A DNA stretch of 38,125 bases, taken from assembly GCA_002315765.1 (NCBI GenBank), contig DCIE01000051.1, forward strand, positions 1 to 38,125, written 5' to 3'. Position 1 is the stretch's first letter. Each line of letters starts with the position of its first letter. This DNA comes from Ruminococcaceae bacterium UBA1734 (GTDB taxonomy: Bacteria; Bacillota; Clostridia; Oscillospirales; Acutalibacteraceae). The position numbers and the translations under genes were made by a program. The notes under the pieces were generated by a model. The model ran no database searches, was not told the DNA's origin, and worked only from the letters and a program-made list of their open reading frames with translations. This document shows positions 26,954 to 34,133 of the stretch, one piece after another.

Positions 26954-27040
26954 TATGCCTCAGTTTTCGGTTGCCTCGTAAGAGGCGAGAAAAACGGCGC
27001 ATAATAATTTTTAAATTTCGGAAGATTAATCTTTCAAAAT

Positions 27041-27811
27041 TTAACCTCCGATATACGCCTTAATTACTTCAGGGTTATTAAGGGCAATTTTTGTATCGCC
27101 TTGTGCTAAAACAGTACCGAAGTTAAGAACGGTGATTTCATCACAAAGACCGGATACAAATTTCATATCATGTTCAATTAATAATACGGTAATATCAAAT
27201 TTATCTCTTATTAACCTAATTGTGTCCATCAAATCGGCAGTTTCGTTAGGATTCATACCGGCAGCAGGTTCATCAAGTAAAAGTAATTTCGGATTGGTTG
27301 CCAAAGCACGGGCGATTTCAAGTTTTCTTTGCTTACCGTAAGGCAAATTACAGGAAAGATTATTTCTTTCCTCGTATAAATCAAAAATTTTCAATATATC
27401 CTTTGCCTTTTCCCGCATGGCTTTTTCAACCTTATAATGCTTCGGCAAACGAAGAACAGAGGTGAAAAAACCGCACTTAAATTCCGGTTGATTTGAAAGA
27501 CCGACTAATACATTTCTTATAACACTCATATTGTTAAACAGACGAATGTTTTGGAATGTACGGGCTATACCTTTATGGTTAATTGTTTCCTGTGTTTTGC
27601 CCTTTAGTTCTTCTCCGTTAAGATAGAAAGTTCCTTCAGTGGGCTGGTACACACCGGTAAGAAGATTAAAAATAGTTGTTTTACCGGCACCGTTCGGACC
27701 TACTAAACCGTAAATTTGGTTTTTATTTATATTGATATTAACATTTGATGCGGCTTTCAGTCCACCGAAGGTAATACCGAGATTTTCTGTTTTAAGAACA
27801 TAATTTCCCAT
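27041..27811 (-). CDS. livG: branched-chain amino acid ABC transporter, ATPase LivG
   Basis: This 256-residue ATPase is the partner of LivF. It has Walker A GPNGAGKT (38-45), the LivG-specific signature LPYGKQRKLEIARAL instead of LSGGQ, Walker B LLLLDEPAAGMNP and the switch VLLIEHDMKFV. The longer helical segment between Walker A and the signature (NVLVGLSNQPEFKCGFFTSVLRLP) is typical of LivG. The ATG shares one base with the livM stop (TAATG), so it is translationally coupled; AGGT lies upstream within livM. Confidence 0.96.
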   Translation of the reverse strand: MGNYVLKTENLGITFGGLKAASNVNININKNQIYGLVGPNGAGKTTIFNLLTGVYQPTEGTFYLNGEELKGKTQETINHKGIARTFQNIRLFNNMSVIRNVLVGLSNQPEFKCGFFTSVLRLPKHYKVEKAMREKAKDILKIFDLYEERNNLSCNLPYGKQRKLEIARALATNPKLLLLDEPAAGMNPNETADLMDTIRLIRDKFDITVLLIEHDMKFVSGLCDEITVLNFGTVLAQGDTKIALNNPEVIKAYIGG

Positions 27812-28956
27812 TATTCTTTACCTCCGTTATCTTTATTTCCCAAGACCGACTGTTGATTATCGCCGGAAAAATCAACGGACAGCATTTCGTCCATCGGTAT
27901 CTTCGTCGGAATATTATCCCAATTTGCCTTGTCCTGTTTAATAATAGACGGGTCGGCGGATTTTTGGAATTTAGATATAAGTTTTTTCAAATTATATTTT
28001 TGCTTAAATCCAACGAGGGCAGGGGAGTTGCCGTAAATAACAATCAAAATAAGAATGATGGCATATAATAGGTTTTGAAGTACGGCAAGGTTTCCGGTCA
28101 AAATCGTTGCAAATTTTGTGTTAATATATGTTATCAAAGTTGCGGCAATAATAGAACCGTTAATTGAACCTATTCCACCCAGTACTACCATTACAAGTAT
28201 TTCAATGGAATAGTTGTATCCAAATTTTGAGCTTTGAACTTTATAGTTCGAAAAGCTGTAAAGAACTCCTGCAACACCGGCAAAAAATGAAGAAACAACA
28301 AATGTTAAAAGCTTGTATTTCGTTACATTAATTCCGGTTGCACGGGCGGCAATTTCATTATCACGAATTGAAGTGATTGCACGGCCATGTTTTGAGTTCA
28401 TTAAATTAATAATAACCAAAAGTGTTAAAACAAGAACGATAAAAGCATAGATAAACAATGTGTTTTTATCAAATCGTGGGGTATCAAGACCTAATGGACC
28501 GCCAAAGGATTCGTTACTTGTATTCTGGAAAATGGATTTAACTATTTCACCAAATCCAAGGGTTACAATGGCAAGATAGTCGCCCTTTAAACGAAGGGCA
28601 GGTAATCCGATAATCAAACCGAATACAGCGGCAAAGACACCGCCTAAAAGCATAGAAAGTATAAGATTAATTGGGTTATTTCCAACTGCAGGTTCAATAA
28701 CCGAGGCGAGTTTTCCGCCCAGATATGCACCAACGCACATAAAACCGGCATGACCTAAAGACAGCTCTCCGAGAAAACCGACCACTAAGTTAAGAGATAC
28801 TGCCAAAATAACGGCAATTATTATTTTTTCAAGTAAATAAAGTGTTGATGTTTCAAGTCCGATTGACACCGAAAGTACAGACATAACGATGCCGATTGCA
28901 AGAATAATAAGTGTAGATAAATAATTTTTCATTAGTGAATTTTTTATTTTAATCAT
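27811..28956 (-). CDS. livM: branched-chain amino acid ABC transporter, permease LivM
   Basis: This 381-residue integral membrane subunit forms the translocation path with LivH. It shows about nine hydrophobic segments, with the family regions LAVSLNLVVGFLGELSLGHAGFM, LPALRLKGDYLAIVTLGFGEI, TSIRDNEIAARATGINVTKYKLL (ATPase coupling helix) and VLGGIGSINGSIIAATLI. A soluble tail of about 55 residues follows the last helix. The ATG overlaps the livH stop by four bases (ATGA), with GGAGAGAGAAAG upstream; a second ATG eight codons later is an alternative start. Confidence 0.96.
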   Translation of the reverse strand: MIKIKNSLMKNYLSTLIILAIGIVMSVLSVSIGLETSTLYLLEKIIIAVILAVSLNLVVGFLGELSLGHAGFMCVGAYLGGKLASVIEPAVGNNPINLILSMLLGGVFAAVFGLIIGLPALRLKGDYLAIVTLGFGEIVKSIFQNTSNESFGGPLGLDTPRFDKNTLFIYAFIVLVLTLLVIINLMNSKHGRAITSIRDNEIAARATGINVTKYKLLTFVVSSFFAGVAGVLYSFSNYKVQSSKFGYNYSIEILVMVVLGGIGSINGSIIAATLITYINTKFATILTGNLAVLQNLLYAIILILIVIYGNSPALVGFKQKYNLKKLISKFQKSADPSIIKQDKANWDNIPTKIPMDEMLSVDFSGDNQQSVLGNKDNGGKE

Positions 28957-29825
28957 ACTTTCTCTCTCCTTCTCTTACCTAAAATTCCTGTTGGTCTAAC
29001 AAGAAGAATAACAATAAGTATGAGGAATTCAATTGCATCTGTGTATGAAGCAATTGAGGGAATGTTGTAAGAAATACACTCAACAATTCCTAATAAAAAT
29101 CCACCGAGCATTGCTCCGGGAATGGAACCGATACCACCGATAACAGCAGCGGTGAAAGCTTTAATACCGGGCATTGAACCGAATGTGTTTGAAATGCTGG
29201 GGGCCTTTAGCAAATAGAAGAGACCGGCAAGTGCAGCAAGTGCAGAACCGATAGCAAATGTAACGGTTATAACCAAGTTTACACTAATACCCATAAGTTG
29301 GGTGGCTGACTTGTCCTCACTTGTGGCAAGCATTGCTCTACCCATTTTTGTGTATTTTACAAACAAGGTTAAGGCAATCATAACGATTATTGCGGATATA
29401 AGTGTTACGAGAGTTGACAATTGAATTTTTAAATCGCCGAGCTTTAAGGAACCGAGTTCGGCAACGGTAACCATTTTTGGTGCTGAACCGAAAATTATTT
29501 GAGCTAAACTTTGAAGTAAATAGCTGACACCGATAGCGGTAATGAGAACAGCTAAGGGAGAAGCACCACGCAGAGGCTTATATGCAACCTTTTCGATTAC
29601 TACACCTAAAACCACACAAACCAAAATTGCAAGTGCAATGGCAATAAAGGGGTTTCCGTTAACAAGCATAAATACATAAATCGTATAGCCACCCACCATA
29701 ATAATATCGCCGTGGGCAAAGTTAAGCATTTTTGCAATACCGTAAACCATTGTATAGCCAAGGGCAATCATGGCGTATATACCGCCGATACTCAACCCGT
29801 TTATCAAAGTTGTAATAATTTCCAT
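28953..29825 (-). CDS. livH: branched-chain amino acid ABC transporter, permease LivH
   Basis: This 290-residue permease is the second membrane subunit. It starts MEIITTLINGLSIGGIYAM and contains GYTMVYGIAKMLNFAHGDIIMVGGY, KPLRGASPLAVLITAIGVSYLLQ, ATSEDKSATQLMGISVN and AAVIGGIGSIPGAMLGGFLLG, all standard LivH features, with about eight membrane segments. The frame is open upstream to a TTG at 29861, but the family start is ATG 29825. GGAAAGAAA lies 10-18 bases upstream. The 234-base gap to livK holds two hairpins and copy B of the intergenic element. Confidence 0.96.
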   Translation of the reverse strand: MEIITTLINGLSIGGIYAMIALGYTMVYGIAKMLNFAHGDIIMVGGYTIYVFMLVNGNPFIAIALAILVCVVLGVVIEKVAYKPLRGASPLAVLITAIGVSYLLQSLAQIIFGSAPKMVTVAELGSLKLGDLKIQLSTLVTLISAIIVMIALTLFVKYTKMGRAMLATSEDKSATQLMGISVNLVITVTFAIGSALAALAGLFYLLKAPSISNTFGSMPGIKAFTAAVIGGIGSIPGAMLGGFLLGIVECISYNIPSIASYTDAIEFLILIVILLVRPTGILGKRRREKV

Positions 29826-29945
29826 AAAAATGACCATTTCTTTCCAAGACGCAAAATGCAATAAAAATCACCGAAAAGGGGATTTTATACCGCATCTGTT
29901 TCGGTTGCCTACAAAGAGACGAAAAACAGGCGTCCTTATAATTTT
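29826..29945 (-). repeat. structured intergenic element, copy B (before livH)
   Basis: On the - strand this 120-base segment aligns nearly without gaps with 27011-26890 before livF: AAAATTAT at the start, CTGTTTTTCG, a small hairpin region, AGGCAACCGAAACAG, a second hairpin (AAATCC around CCTTTTCGG then GATTT), and GGAAAGAAATGGTCAT just before the livH start codon. Unlike copy A it lacks the 17-bp inverted repeat. Confidence 0.5.
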
Positions 29946-29946
29946 G

Positions 29947-29962
29947 GCGTGATTTTTCACGC
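29947..29962. repeat. small hairpin between livK and livH
   Basis: GCGTGA and TCACGC form a 6-bp perfect stem around TTTT. No U-tract follows on either strand, so it is not a typical terminator. It adjoins copy B of the intergenic element. Confidence 0.5.
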
Positions 29963-29997
29963 TAACACCTTACTTAAAGTTATATATAAAAACATAT

Positions 29998-30027
29998 TTT
30001 AGCTTGCCGAAAATTCGGCAAGCTAAA
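29998..30027 (-). terminator. strong hairpin after livK, probable partial terminator
   Basis: A perfect 14-bp stem, TTTAGCTTGCCGAA with its complement and a 2-base loop, begins 32 bases after the livK stop. On the - strand it is followed by ATATGTTTTTATATA, so the U-run starts a few bases late. Placement after the binding-protein gene fits partial termination or mRNA stabilisation that raises LivK over the membrane subunits. Confidence 0.65.
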
Positions 30028-30059
30028 TATATAAGAAATATTAGGAACAGGGAAATGGA

Positions 30060-31226
30060 TTATTTTGTATAATCCTTAACAACATACTTAATGGCATCCT
30101 TATTTACATATCCGTTTGCATCCCAAGAAATATCATTTCCTGCACCGGTGATACCGTCTTTAAACTTAAATCCGTCAGCAAATGATTTCTTCAAAATATC
30201 ACAAAGGTCAGAAGCGGAAATTGTAACATCCTTAATATCAGCTTCCTTCATTGCTTGGAAGATAGCATATACGCAGTCGTAAGCAGAAGCACCAAACTGA
30301 TTTAGTGTTTCGGCACCGTACTTTGCTGTATAATTCTTAATAAATTCAGCAGCCTTGCCTTCAGTTGCTTTTGAGTTAAAGTGTGAAAGCATTGAAACCT
30401 GCTGTGGAATTGTGTTAAGGTCGAAACCTTCGATTGCATCAATACCGTCAAAACCGTCGCAACCGTAATAAACAGCATCGTTGGCAATTATTCCCTTTGC
30501 TTGTTTCATAAATAATGAAGCAGGGGTGTAATAGATAGGCATAAAGATAAACTTGCAATCCTTAAGTTCGTTAATCTGCGAGTCAAAGCTTGTTGCACCG
30601 GCATCGGTAAATACGGTTTCAATTAGTTTTACTTCGCTTGAAAGATTTTCCTTAAACTGCTTGTAAATACCTGCGGAGTAGTTATCATCCGACTTGTAGA
30701 ATATACCGATTGTTTGTCCCTTGAAGTTGTCGTTAACATACTTAGCAACATATTTACCCTGGTTACCATCGGCAAAACACATTTGGAAACCGTTATCATA
30801 CTTCGGAACCTCATCGTTAGTAGCAGACGGAGTAAGGAAGAAAACATTATCTTCATGAGAAAGATTTTTCCATTCTTCACAAGGAGCAGAGGTTACGCAA
30901 CCGAGAGATACCTGCATACCTTTTTCCATCAAAGAAGAATAGTTGGTTGAAACCTTAGTTGCGTCATGCATATCATCAGTAGCTTCGAGTTTAAAGTTAA
31001 TACCGTTTAAACCGCCGGCTGCATTAATTTCATCAACAGCAAGTTGGGCACCGTTTTGAACACCTTGTCCGTAAATAGCGGCAGGACCGGTTAGCGGACC
31101 TGAAAGACCGATTACGAACTCTTTGTTGTTTGCGGTATTACCGTTTTTAGCGCCGCATCCAACAAAACACGCACATATCAAGGCAACAACCATGATAAGG
31201 CTTAAAACTTTTGTCATCTTTTTCAT
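30060..31226 (-). CDS. livK: branched-chain amino acid ABC transporter, substrate-binding lipoprotein LivK
   Basis: This 388-residue periplasmic-binding-like protein captures the substrate outside the membrane. A basic N-terminus (MKKMTKVLSLIMVVALICA) and the lipobox-like FVGC with Cys24 mark it as a lipoprotein. The mature part is a type 1 solute-binding fold: FVIGLSGPLTGPAAIYGQGVQNGAQLAVDEINAAGG, then LGCVTSAPCEEW, FFLTPSATND and GIFYKSDDNYSAGIYKQF. The serine/threonine-rich pocket is compatible with leucine, isoleucine, valine or other neutral amino acids. GAGGT lies 7 bases before ATG 31226. It is the first gene of the liv operon. Confidence 0.95.
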   Translation of the reverse strand: MKKMTKVLSLIMVVALICACFVGCGAKNGNTANNKEFVIGLSGPLTGPAAIYGQGVQNGAQLAVDEINAAGGLNGINFKLEATDDMHDATKVSTNYSSLMEKGMQVSLGCVTSAPCEEWKNLSHEDNVFFLTPSATNDEVPKYDNGFQMCFADGNQGKYVAKYVNDNFKGQTIGIFYKSDDNYSAGIYKQFKENLSSEVKLIETVFTDAGATSFDSQINELKDCKFIFMPIYYTPASLFMKQAKGIIANDAVYYGCDGFDGIDAIEGFDLNTIPQQVSMLSHFNSKATEGKAAEFIKNYTAKYGAETLNQFGASAYDCVYAIFQAMKEADIKDVTISASDLCDILKKSFADGFKFKDGITGAGNDISWDANGYVNKDAIKYVVKDYTK

Positions 31227-31284
31227 CTCAAAGACCTCTTTCTTAAATATGATTTTTTAAATGGCAAAACGCCAGATAAAACAG

Positions 31285-31321
31285 AAAATAAAAAGCGACT
31301 TTACCGGATTAGTAAAGTCGC
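31285..31321 (-). terminator. intrinsic terminator upstream of livK
   Basis: On the - strand, GCGACTTTAC and GTAAAGTCGC form a perfect 10-bp stem with a 7-base loop (31321-31295), followed by TTTTTATTTT. It is strong and one-directional. It lies about 70 bases before livK and about 125 bases after the pseudouridine synthase stop. It may end that gene's transcript, or be an attenuator in the livK leader, because the best livK promoter is upstream of it. Confidence 0.85.
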
Positions 31322-31419
31322 AGGTTTAGTGAAAGAAATTCCAAAGTATTATCGTTATTTTAAAAAATAAAAAAGCAATGAAAATTCAAAAACTACAAAA
31401 TAACCTAAAACTTTAATAA

Positions 31420-31448
31420 ATATTAACATAATAATGTCGGTTTGTCAA
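31420..31448 (-). promoter_or_regulatory. probable promoter of the liv operon
   Basis: On the - strand a perfect TTGACA (31448-31443) is 17 bases from TAATAT (31425-31420), with TG one base before the -10. The -35 box contains the TGA stop of the pseudouridine synthase gene. Transcription would start near 31413, giving a 187-base leader that includes the terminator at 31321-31285. Confidence 0.6.
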
Positions 31449-32428
31449 GGGTTTTGCTGTAGTAATATTTTACAATTTGGAAAATATTTATCTTTAAACC
31501 ATACATTGTCAACCGTGAAGGTTTTGCCGTTTAAATAATTCAAAATACCGGCATCGGTGCTGAAGTAAAAACTGAGTTTATATGAATATAATGCTTGTTT
31601 ATCAAATCCGATTTTTTTATCTTCGGCAAGTTTTCCGTATTTTCCGTCTCCGTATAGCGGATGACCTATGGATGCCATATGTGCTCTTATTTGATGTGTT
31701 CTGCCGGTTATTAACTCTATTTCCAGTAATGACATACCGTTATTTGAAGATAGAGTTTTGTATTTTGTTTTGATGGTGCGGTTGTTATCGCTTTTATTTT
31801 TGCTGAGATACACCTTGTTTTTTTCGGAATTTTTTTCAAGATAACCTTCAAGAACAGCGGTGCTTTCTTTAGGCTTACCGTGTACAATACAAAGATATCT
31901 TTTGTCAATCTCACGGTCTTTTATTTTTTGGCACATTATTCTTAATGCTTCGGCATTTTTACAGGCAATAACAATTCCCCCTGTATTTCTGTCTATTCTA
32001 TTGGCGAGTGCAGGTTTAAAACTGCTTTCGGATTTTGGATTGTATTCGCCTTTGTCGTAAAGGTAATGTTGTATTCTTCCTATTAATGTATCTCTGTATT
32101 CGCCCTTATCGGGATGAACAAGAAGACCTTGCTTCTTATCGGCAAGTATAATGTTTTCGTCTTCATATACAATATCAAGCAAGGCAGGGGAGGATAAAAA
32201 ATCATATTTCGGTATTTTTTCCACAAAAAACTCATCGTTTATATACATTTCGAGCACATCATTCTCTACTAATTTTGTGGAAATCTCGGGCTTTTTCCGA
32301 TTAAGCTTGATGTGCTTTGTCCTGATAAACTTGTATAATAAAGATTTCGGCATAGTGGGACAAACTTTTGTTATGAATTTGTCAACCCGTTGTCCGGCAT
32401 CGTTTTTTGTAATGGTAAAACTTTTCAT
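31445..32428 (-). CDS. RluA-family pseudouridine synthase
   Basis: This 327-residue enzyme isomerises uridines in rRNA or tRNA. The N-terminal S4 RNA-binding domain (about 12-65) contains KSLLYKFIRTKHIKLNRKK. The catalytic domain has DKKQGLLVHPDKG and the active-site aspartate Asp146 in LANRIDRNTGGIVIACK, where most RluC/D enzymes read RLDxxTSG. GRTHQIRAHMASIGHPLYGD is canonical. The target position cannot be assigned; RluC and RluD are equally possible. AGGA lies 8 bases before ATG 32428. It diverges from radC across a 75-base spacer. Confidence 0.92.
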   Translation of the reverse strand: MKSFTITKNDAGQRVDKFITKVCPTMPKSLLYKFIRTKHIKLNRKKPEISTKLVENDVLEMYINDEFFVEKIPKYDFLSSPALLDIVYEDENIILADKKQGLLVHPDKGEYRDTLIGRIQHYLYDKGEYNPKSESSFKPALANRIDRNTGGIVIACKNAEALRIMCQKIKDREIDKRYLCIVHGKPKESTAVLEGYLEKNSEKNKVYLSKNKSDNNRTIKTKYKTLSSNNGMSLLEIELITGRTHQIRAHMASIGHPLYGDGKYGKLAEDKKIGFDKQALYSYKLSFYFSTDAGILNYLNGKTFTVDNVWFKDKYFPNCKILLQQNP

Positions 32429-32445
32429 AGATTATATCCTTTTTG

Positions 32446-32473
32446 TTGATTTTTATCCTAAATTATGTATAAT
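32446..32473 (+). promoter_or_regulatory. promoter of radC
   Basis: TTGATT (32446-32451) is 16 bases from a perfect TATAAT (32468-32473). The start of transcription would be near 32480, just before GGAGGG (32492-32497). Confidence 0.65.
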
Positions 32474-32503
32474 ATTTATGTGATGGTATTTGGAGGGAGA
32501 AAA

Positions 32504-33199
32504 ATGAGTGATAGTATTCACAGCGGTCATAGACAAAGAGTAAAATCGGAATTTTTATCCGGAAATTTTAACGATAAAACTCCCGAACATAAATGGCTTG
32601 AATTGTTGCTTTTCTTTTGTATTAAGCAGCAGGATACAAACCCTTTAGCACACGAATTGTTGGAAAGATATAAGAATTTAAACGGAGTTTTTGCCGCACC
32701 GGTTGATGAACTTGTAAAGTTTAAAGGTTTGACCGAAAATAATGTGATTTTGCTTAAAATGATTATACCCCTTGCAAGAAGATGCGAGATAAATGAGTTA
32801 AATGAGTTGGTAAAAGGCATTACCCCGGAAAACTACGGAGAGTACTTACTCAAAAAATATTACGGCCTCCAAAACGAAAAACTCGGTGTATTGTTTTTAG
32901 ATGCAATGGGAAGAATAAAGAACTTTAAATTTGTGGGTGATGGAGATTTCGGAGAAGTTGCAGTATCTACAAGAGCCATTGTCAAAGATATTTTAAATGA
33001 GAATACCAATAGTGTCATATTGGCGCATAATCATCCCAATAGTTTTGCTTTGCCAAGCAAATCTGATATTGATGCCACTGCAAGGCTTGTTGATACGCTG
33101 AAAAAACTCGGAATAAGACTTGTTGACCATATTATCGTTTCGGGCGGAGACTATATTTCAATAGCAAGTAGCAGAGAATATTATAATATTTTTATTTAA
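32504..33199 (+). CDS. radC: RadC-family JAB-domain protein
   Basis: This 231-residue protein has a helix-hairpin-helix-like N-terminus (VDELVKFKGLTENNVILLKMI) and a C-terminal JAB1/MPN metalloprotease-like domain. The metal-site residues are Glu125, His175 and His177 in AHNHPNSFALPSKSD, and Asp188. Most RadC proteins read HNHPSGxxxPSxxD; here the SG is NS. The original link to DNA repair in E. coli is disputed, so the function is unknown. The start is ATG 32504 with GGAGGG six bases upstream; an in-frame ATG at 32465 lies before that site and in the promoter. Confidence 0.9.
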   Translation: MSDSIHSGHRQRVKSEFLSGNFNDKTPEHKWLELLLFFCIKQQDTNPLAHELLERYKNLNGVFAAPVDELVKFKGLTENNVILLKMIIPLARRCEINELNELVKGITPENYGEYLLKKYYGLQNEKLGVLFLDAMGRIKNFKFVGDGDFGEVAVSTRAIVKDILNENTNSVILAHNHPNSFALPSKSDIDATARLVDTLKKLGIRLVDHIIVSGGDYISIASSREYYNIFI

Positions 33200-33204
33200 G
33201 ATAA

Positions 33205-33235
33205 GGTGCAACCGATTTGGTTGCACCCGTTTTTT
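33205..33235 (+). terminator. terminator of radC
   Basis: GGTGCAACC and GGTTGCACC form a perfect 9-bp stem with a GATTT loop, followed by CGTTTTTT. It is strong on the + strand. On the - strand the same hairpin follows the deacetylase gene but lacks a good U-tract. Confidence 0.9.
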
Positions 33236-34112
33236 ATAACTCGTTTTTTATTTCAAGTCGTATAGTTTCTCCCGATTTTACACAAAAAAGATTTTTGTCA
33301 ACCTCAAACCAAATGTCAAACAAATTAGGATTATATACGGTTTTTTCATCGGTGCTGTAAATTAAATTATTATATCCGTTGACATAGGTGTATATTTCCA
33401 TATTAGTGGCATACCAAGTGTCGGACTGTCCGCTTAATTTACTGCAAATGGTTTCAAATAAATCCCAGTTGTTATTCTTTTCAAACTCGTTAGAGTGTCC
33501 CCATAAATAGAAGAGCTTAGGCTGACGGCTTCCGCTGTACATATTTGTTACATCAAGACCGTTAAATTTATCAATAAACTTAAAAATTTCGGGATTTTCG
33601 TGGTGAGCAGTGGGCTTCCATTCAAGAAAATCAACCGGCATTTCAAAATCATCGTTGTCATAACCCAAAGTTCTTGAATAAACTATACCCAAATCCTTTA
33701 GATAGTTTTTGATTGCCACACTGTCGTTTCCGTTTTTTATACGGCGAATGCCCGAATCGGGATATGCCATACCTTTAATAATGATACCTAAGTTTTTTTC
33801 AAGTATTCTACGGCAGTCAAGTATATCCTGTATAGCCATACAAGGCGAAACTAATCCTGGCGCTCTATGGTGGTCGCCGTGTATTGCAACCTCATGACCT
33901 TTTTCCAAAATATACTCTTTTAAGTCTTTGGGCGAAAGATTGGTATTTTTATTGTTGTCGCCCAAATAATAACTGCAGATATTAAAAGTTCCCTTAATTC
34001 CGTATTTGTTCATTATTTCGGATAGGTGAATATCATATTCGGTTCCGTCATCGTAACTGAATGTAACGGCTTTGTATTTGCCACCCGGAAATCTTAAAAA
34101 ATTATACTTCAT
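33234..34112 (-). CDS. polysaccharide deacetylase-fold (NodB-like) protein, cytoplasmic
   Basis: This 292-residue protein has the carbohydrate esterase 4 / NodB fold. Motif 1 is TFSYDDG (17-23; usual TFDDG) with catalytic and metal aspartates Asp21 and Asp22. Motif 2 is HEVAIHGDHH, giving metal ligands His78 and His82. Motif 3 is altered to YPDSGIRR, and FYLWGHSNEF is a motif-5-like segment. The C-terminal 60 residues may form a small beta domain. There is no signal peptide or membrane segment, unlike wall-modifying deacetylases, so a soluble intracellular substrate such as an oligosaccharide is likely. It starts 22 bases after yebC with only a weak ribosome binding site. Confidence 0.8.
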   Translation of the reverse strand: MKYNFLRFPGGKYKAVTFSYDDGTEYDIHLSEIMNKYGIKGTFNICSYYLGDNNKNTNLSPKDLKEYILEKGHEVAIHGDHHRAPGLVSPCMAIQDILDCRRILEKNLGIIIKGMAYPDSGIRRIKNGNDSVAIKNYLKDLGIVYSRTLGYDNDDFEMPVDFLEWKPTAHHENPEIFKFIDKFNGLDVTNMYSGSRQPKLFYLWGHSNEFEKNNNWDLFETICSKLSGQSDTWYATNMEIYTYVNGYNNLIYSTDEKTVYNPNLFDIWFEVDKNLFCVKSGETIRLEIKNEL

Positions 34113-34133
34113 AGTAATTCACCGATAAAAGTA

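Larger units (their letters stand above)
26890..27011 (-). repeat. structured intergenic element, copy A (before livF)
   Basis: The - strand sequence from 27011 to 26890 aligns with the segment 29945-29826 before livH. Both start AAAATTAT, share GTTTTTC, a small hairpin (GCCTC TTAC GAGGC here), GGCAACCGAAA, a second hairpin around CCTTTCG, and end GAAAGGAATGGTCAT (one base different) just before the start codon. The origin and function are unknown. Confidence 0.55.

Noticed and set aside
29826..29861. Earlier TTG start of livH
   Set aside because: The codons belong to copy B of the intergenic element, and LivH proteins begin at the methionine encoded at 29825.
32431..32436. TATAAT just before the pseudouridine synthase start (- strand) as a leaderless promoter
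   Set aside because: It is only a few bases from ATG, has no -35 box at 16-18 bases, and an AGGA binding site overlaps it.
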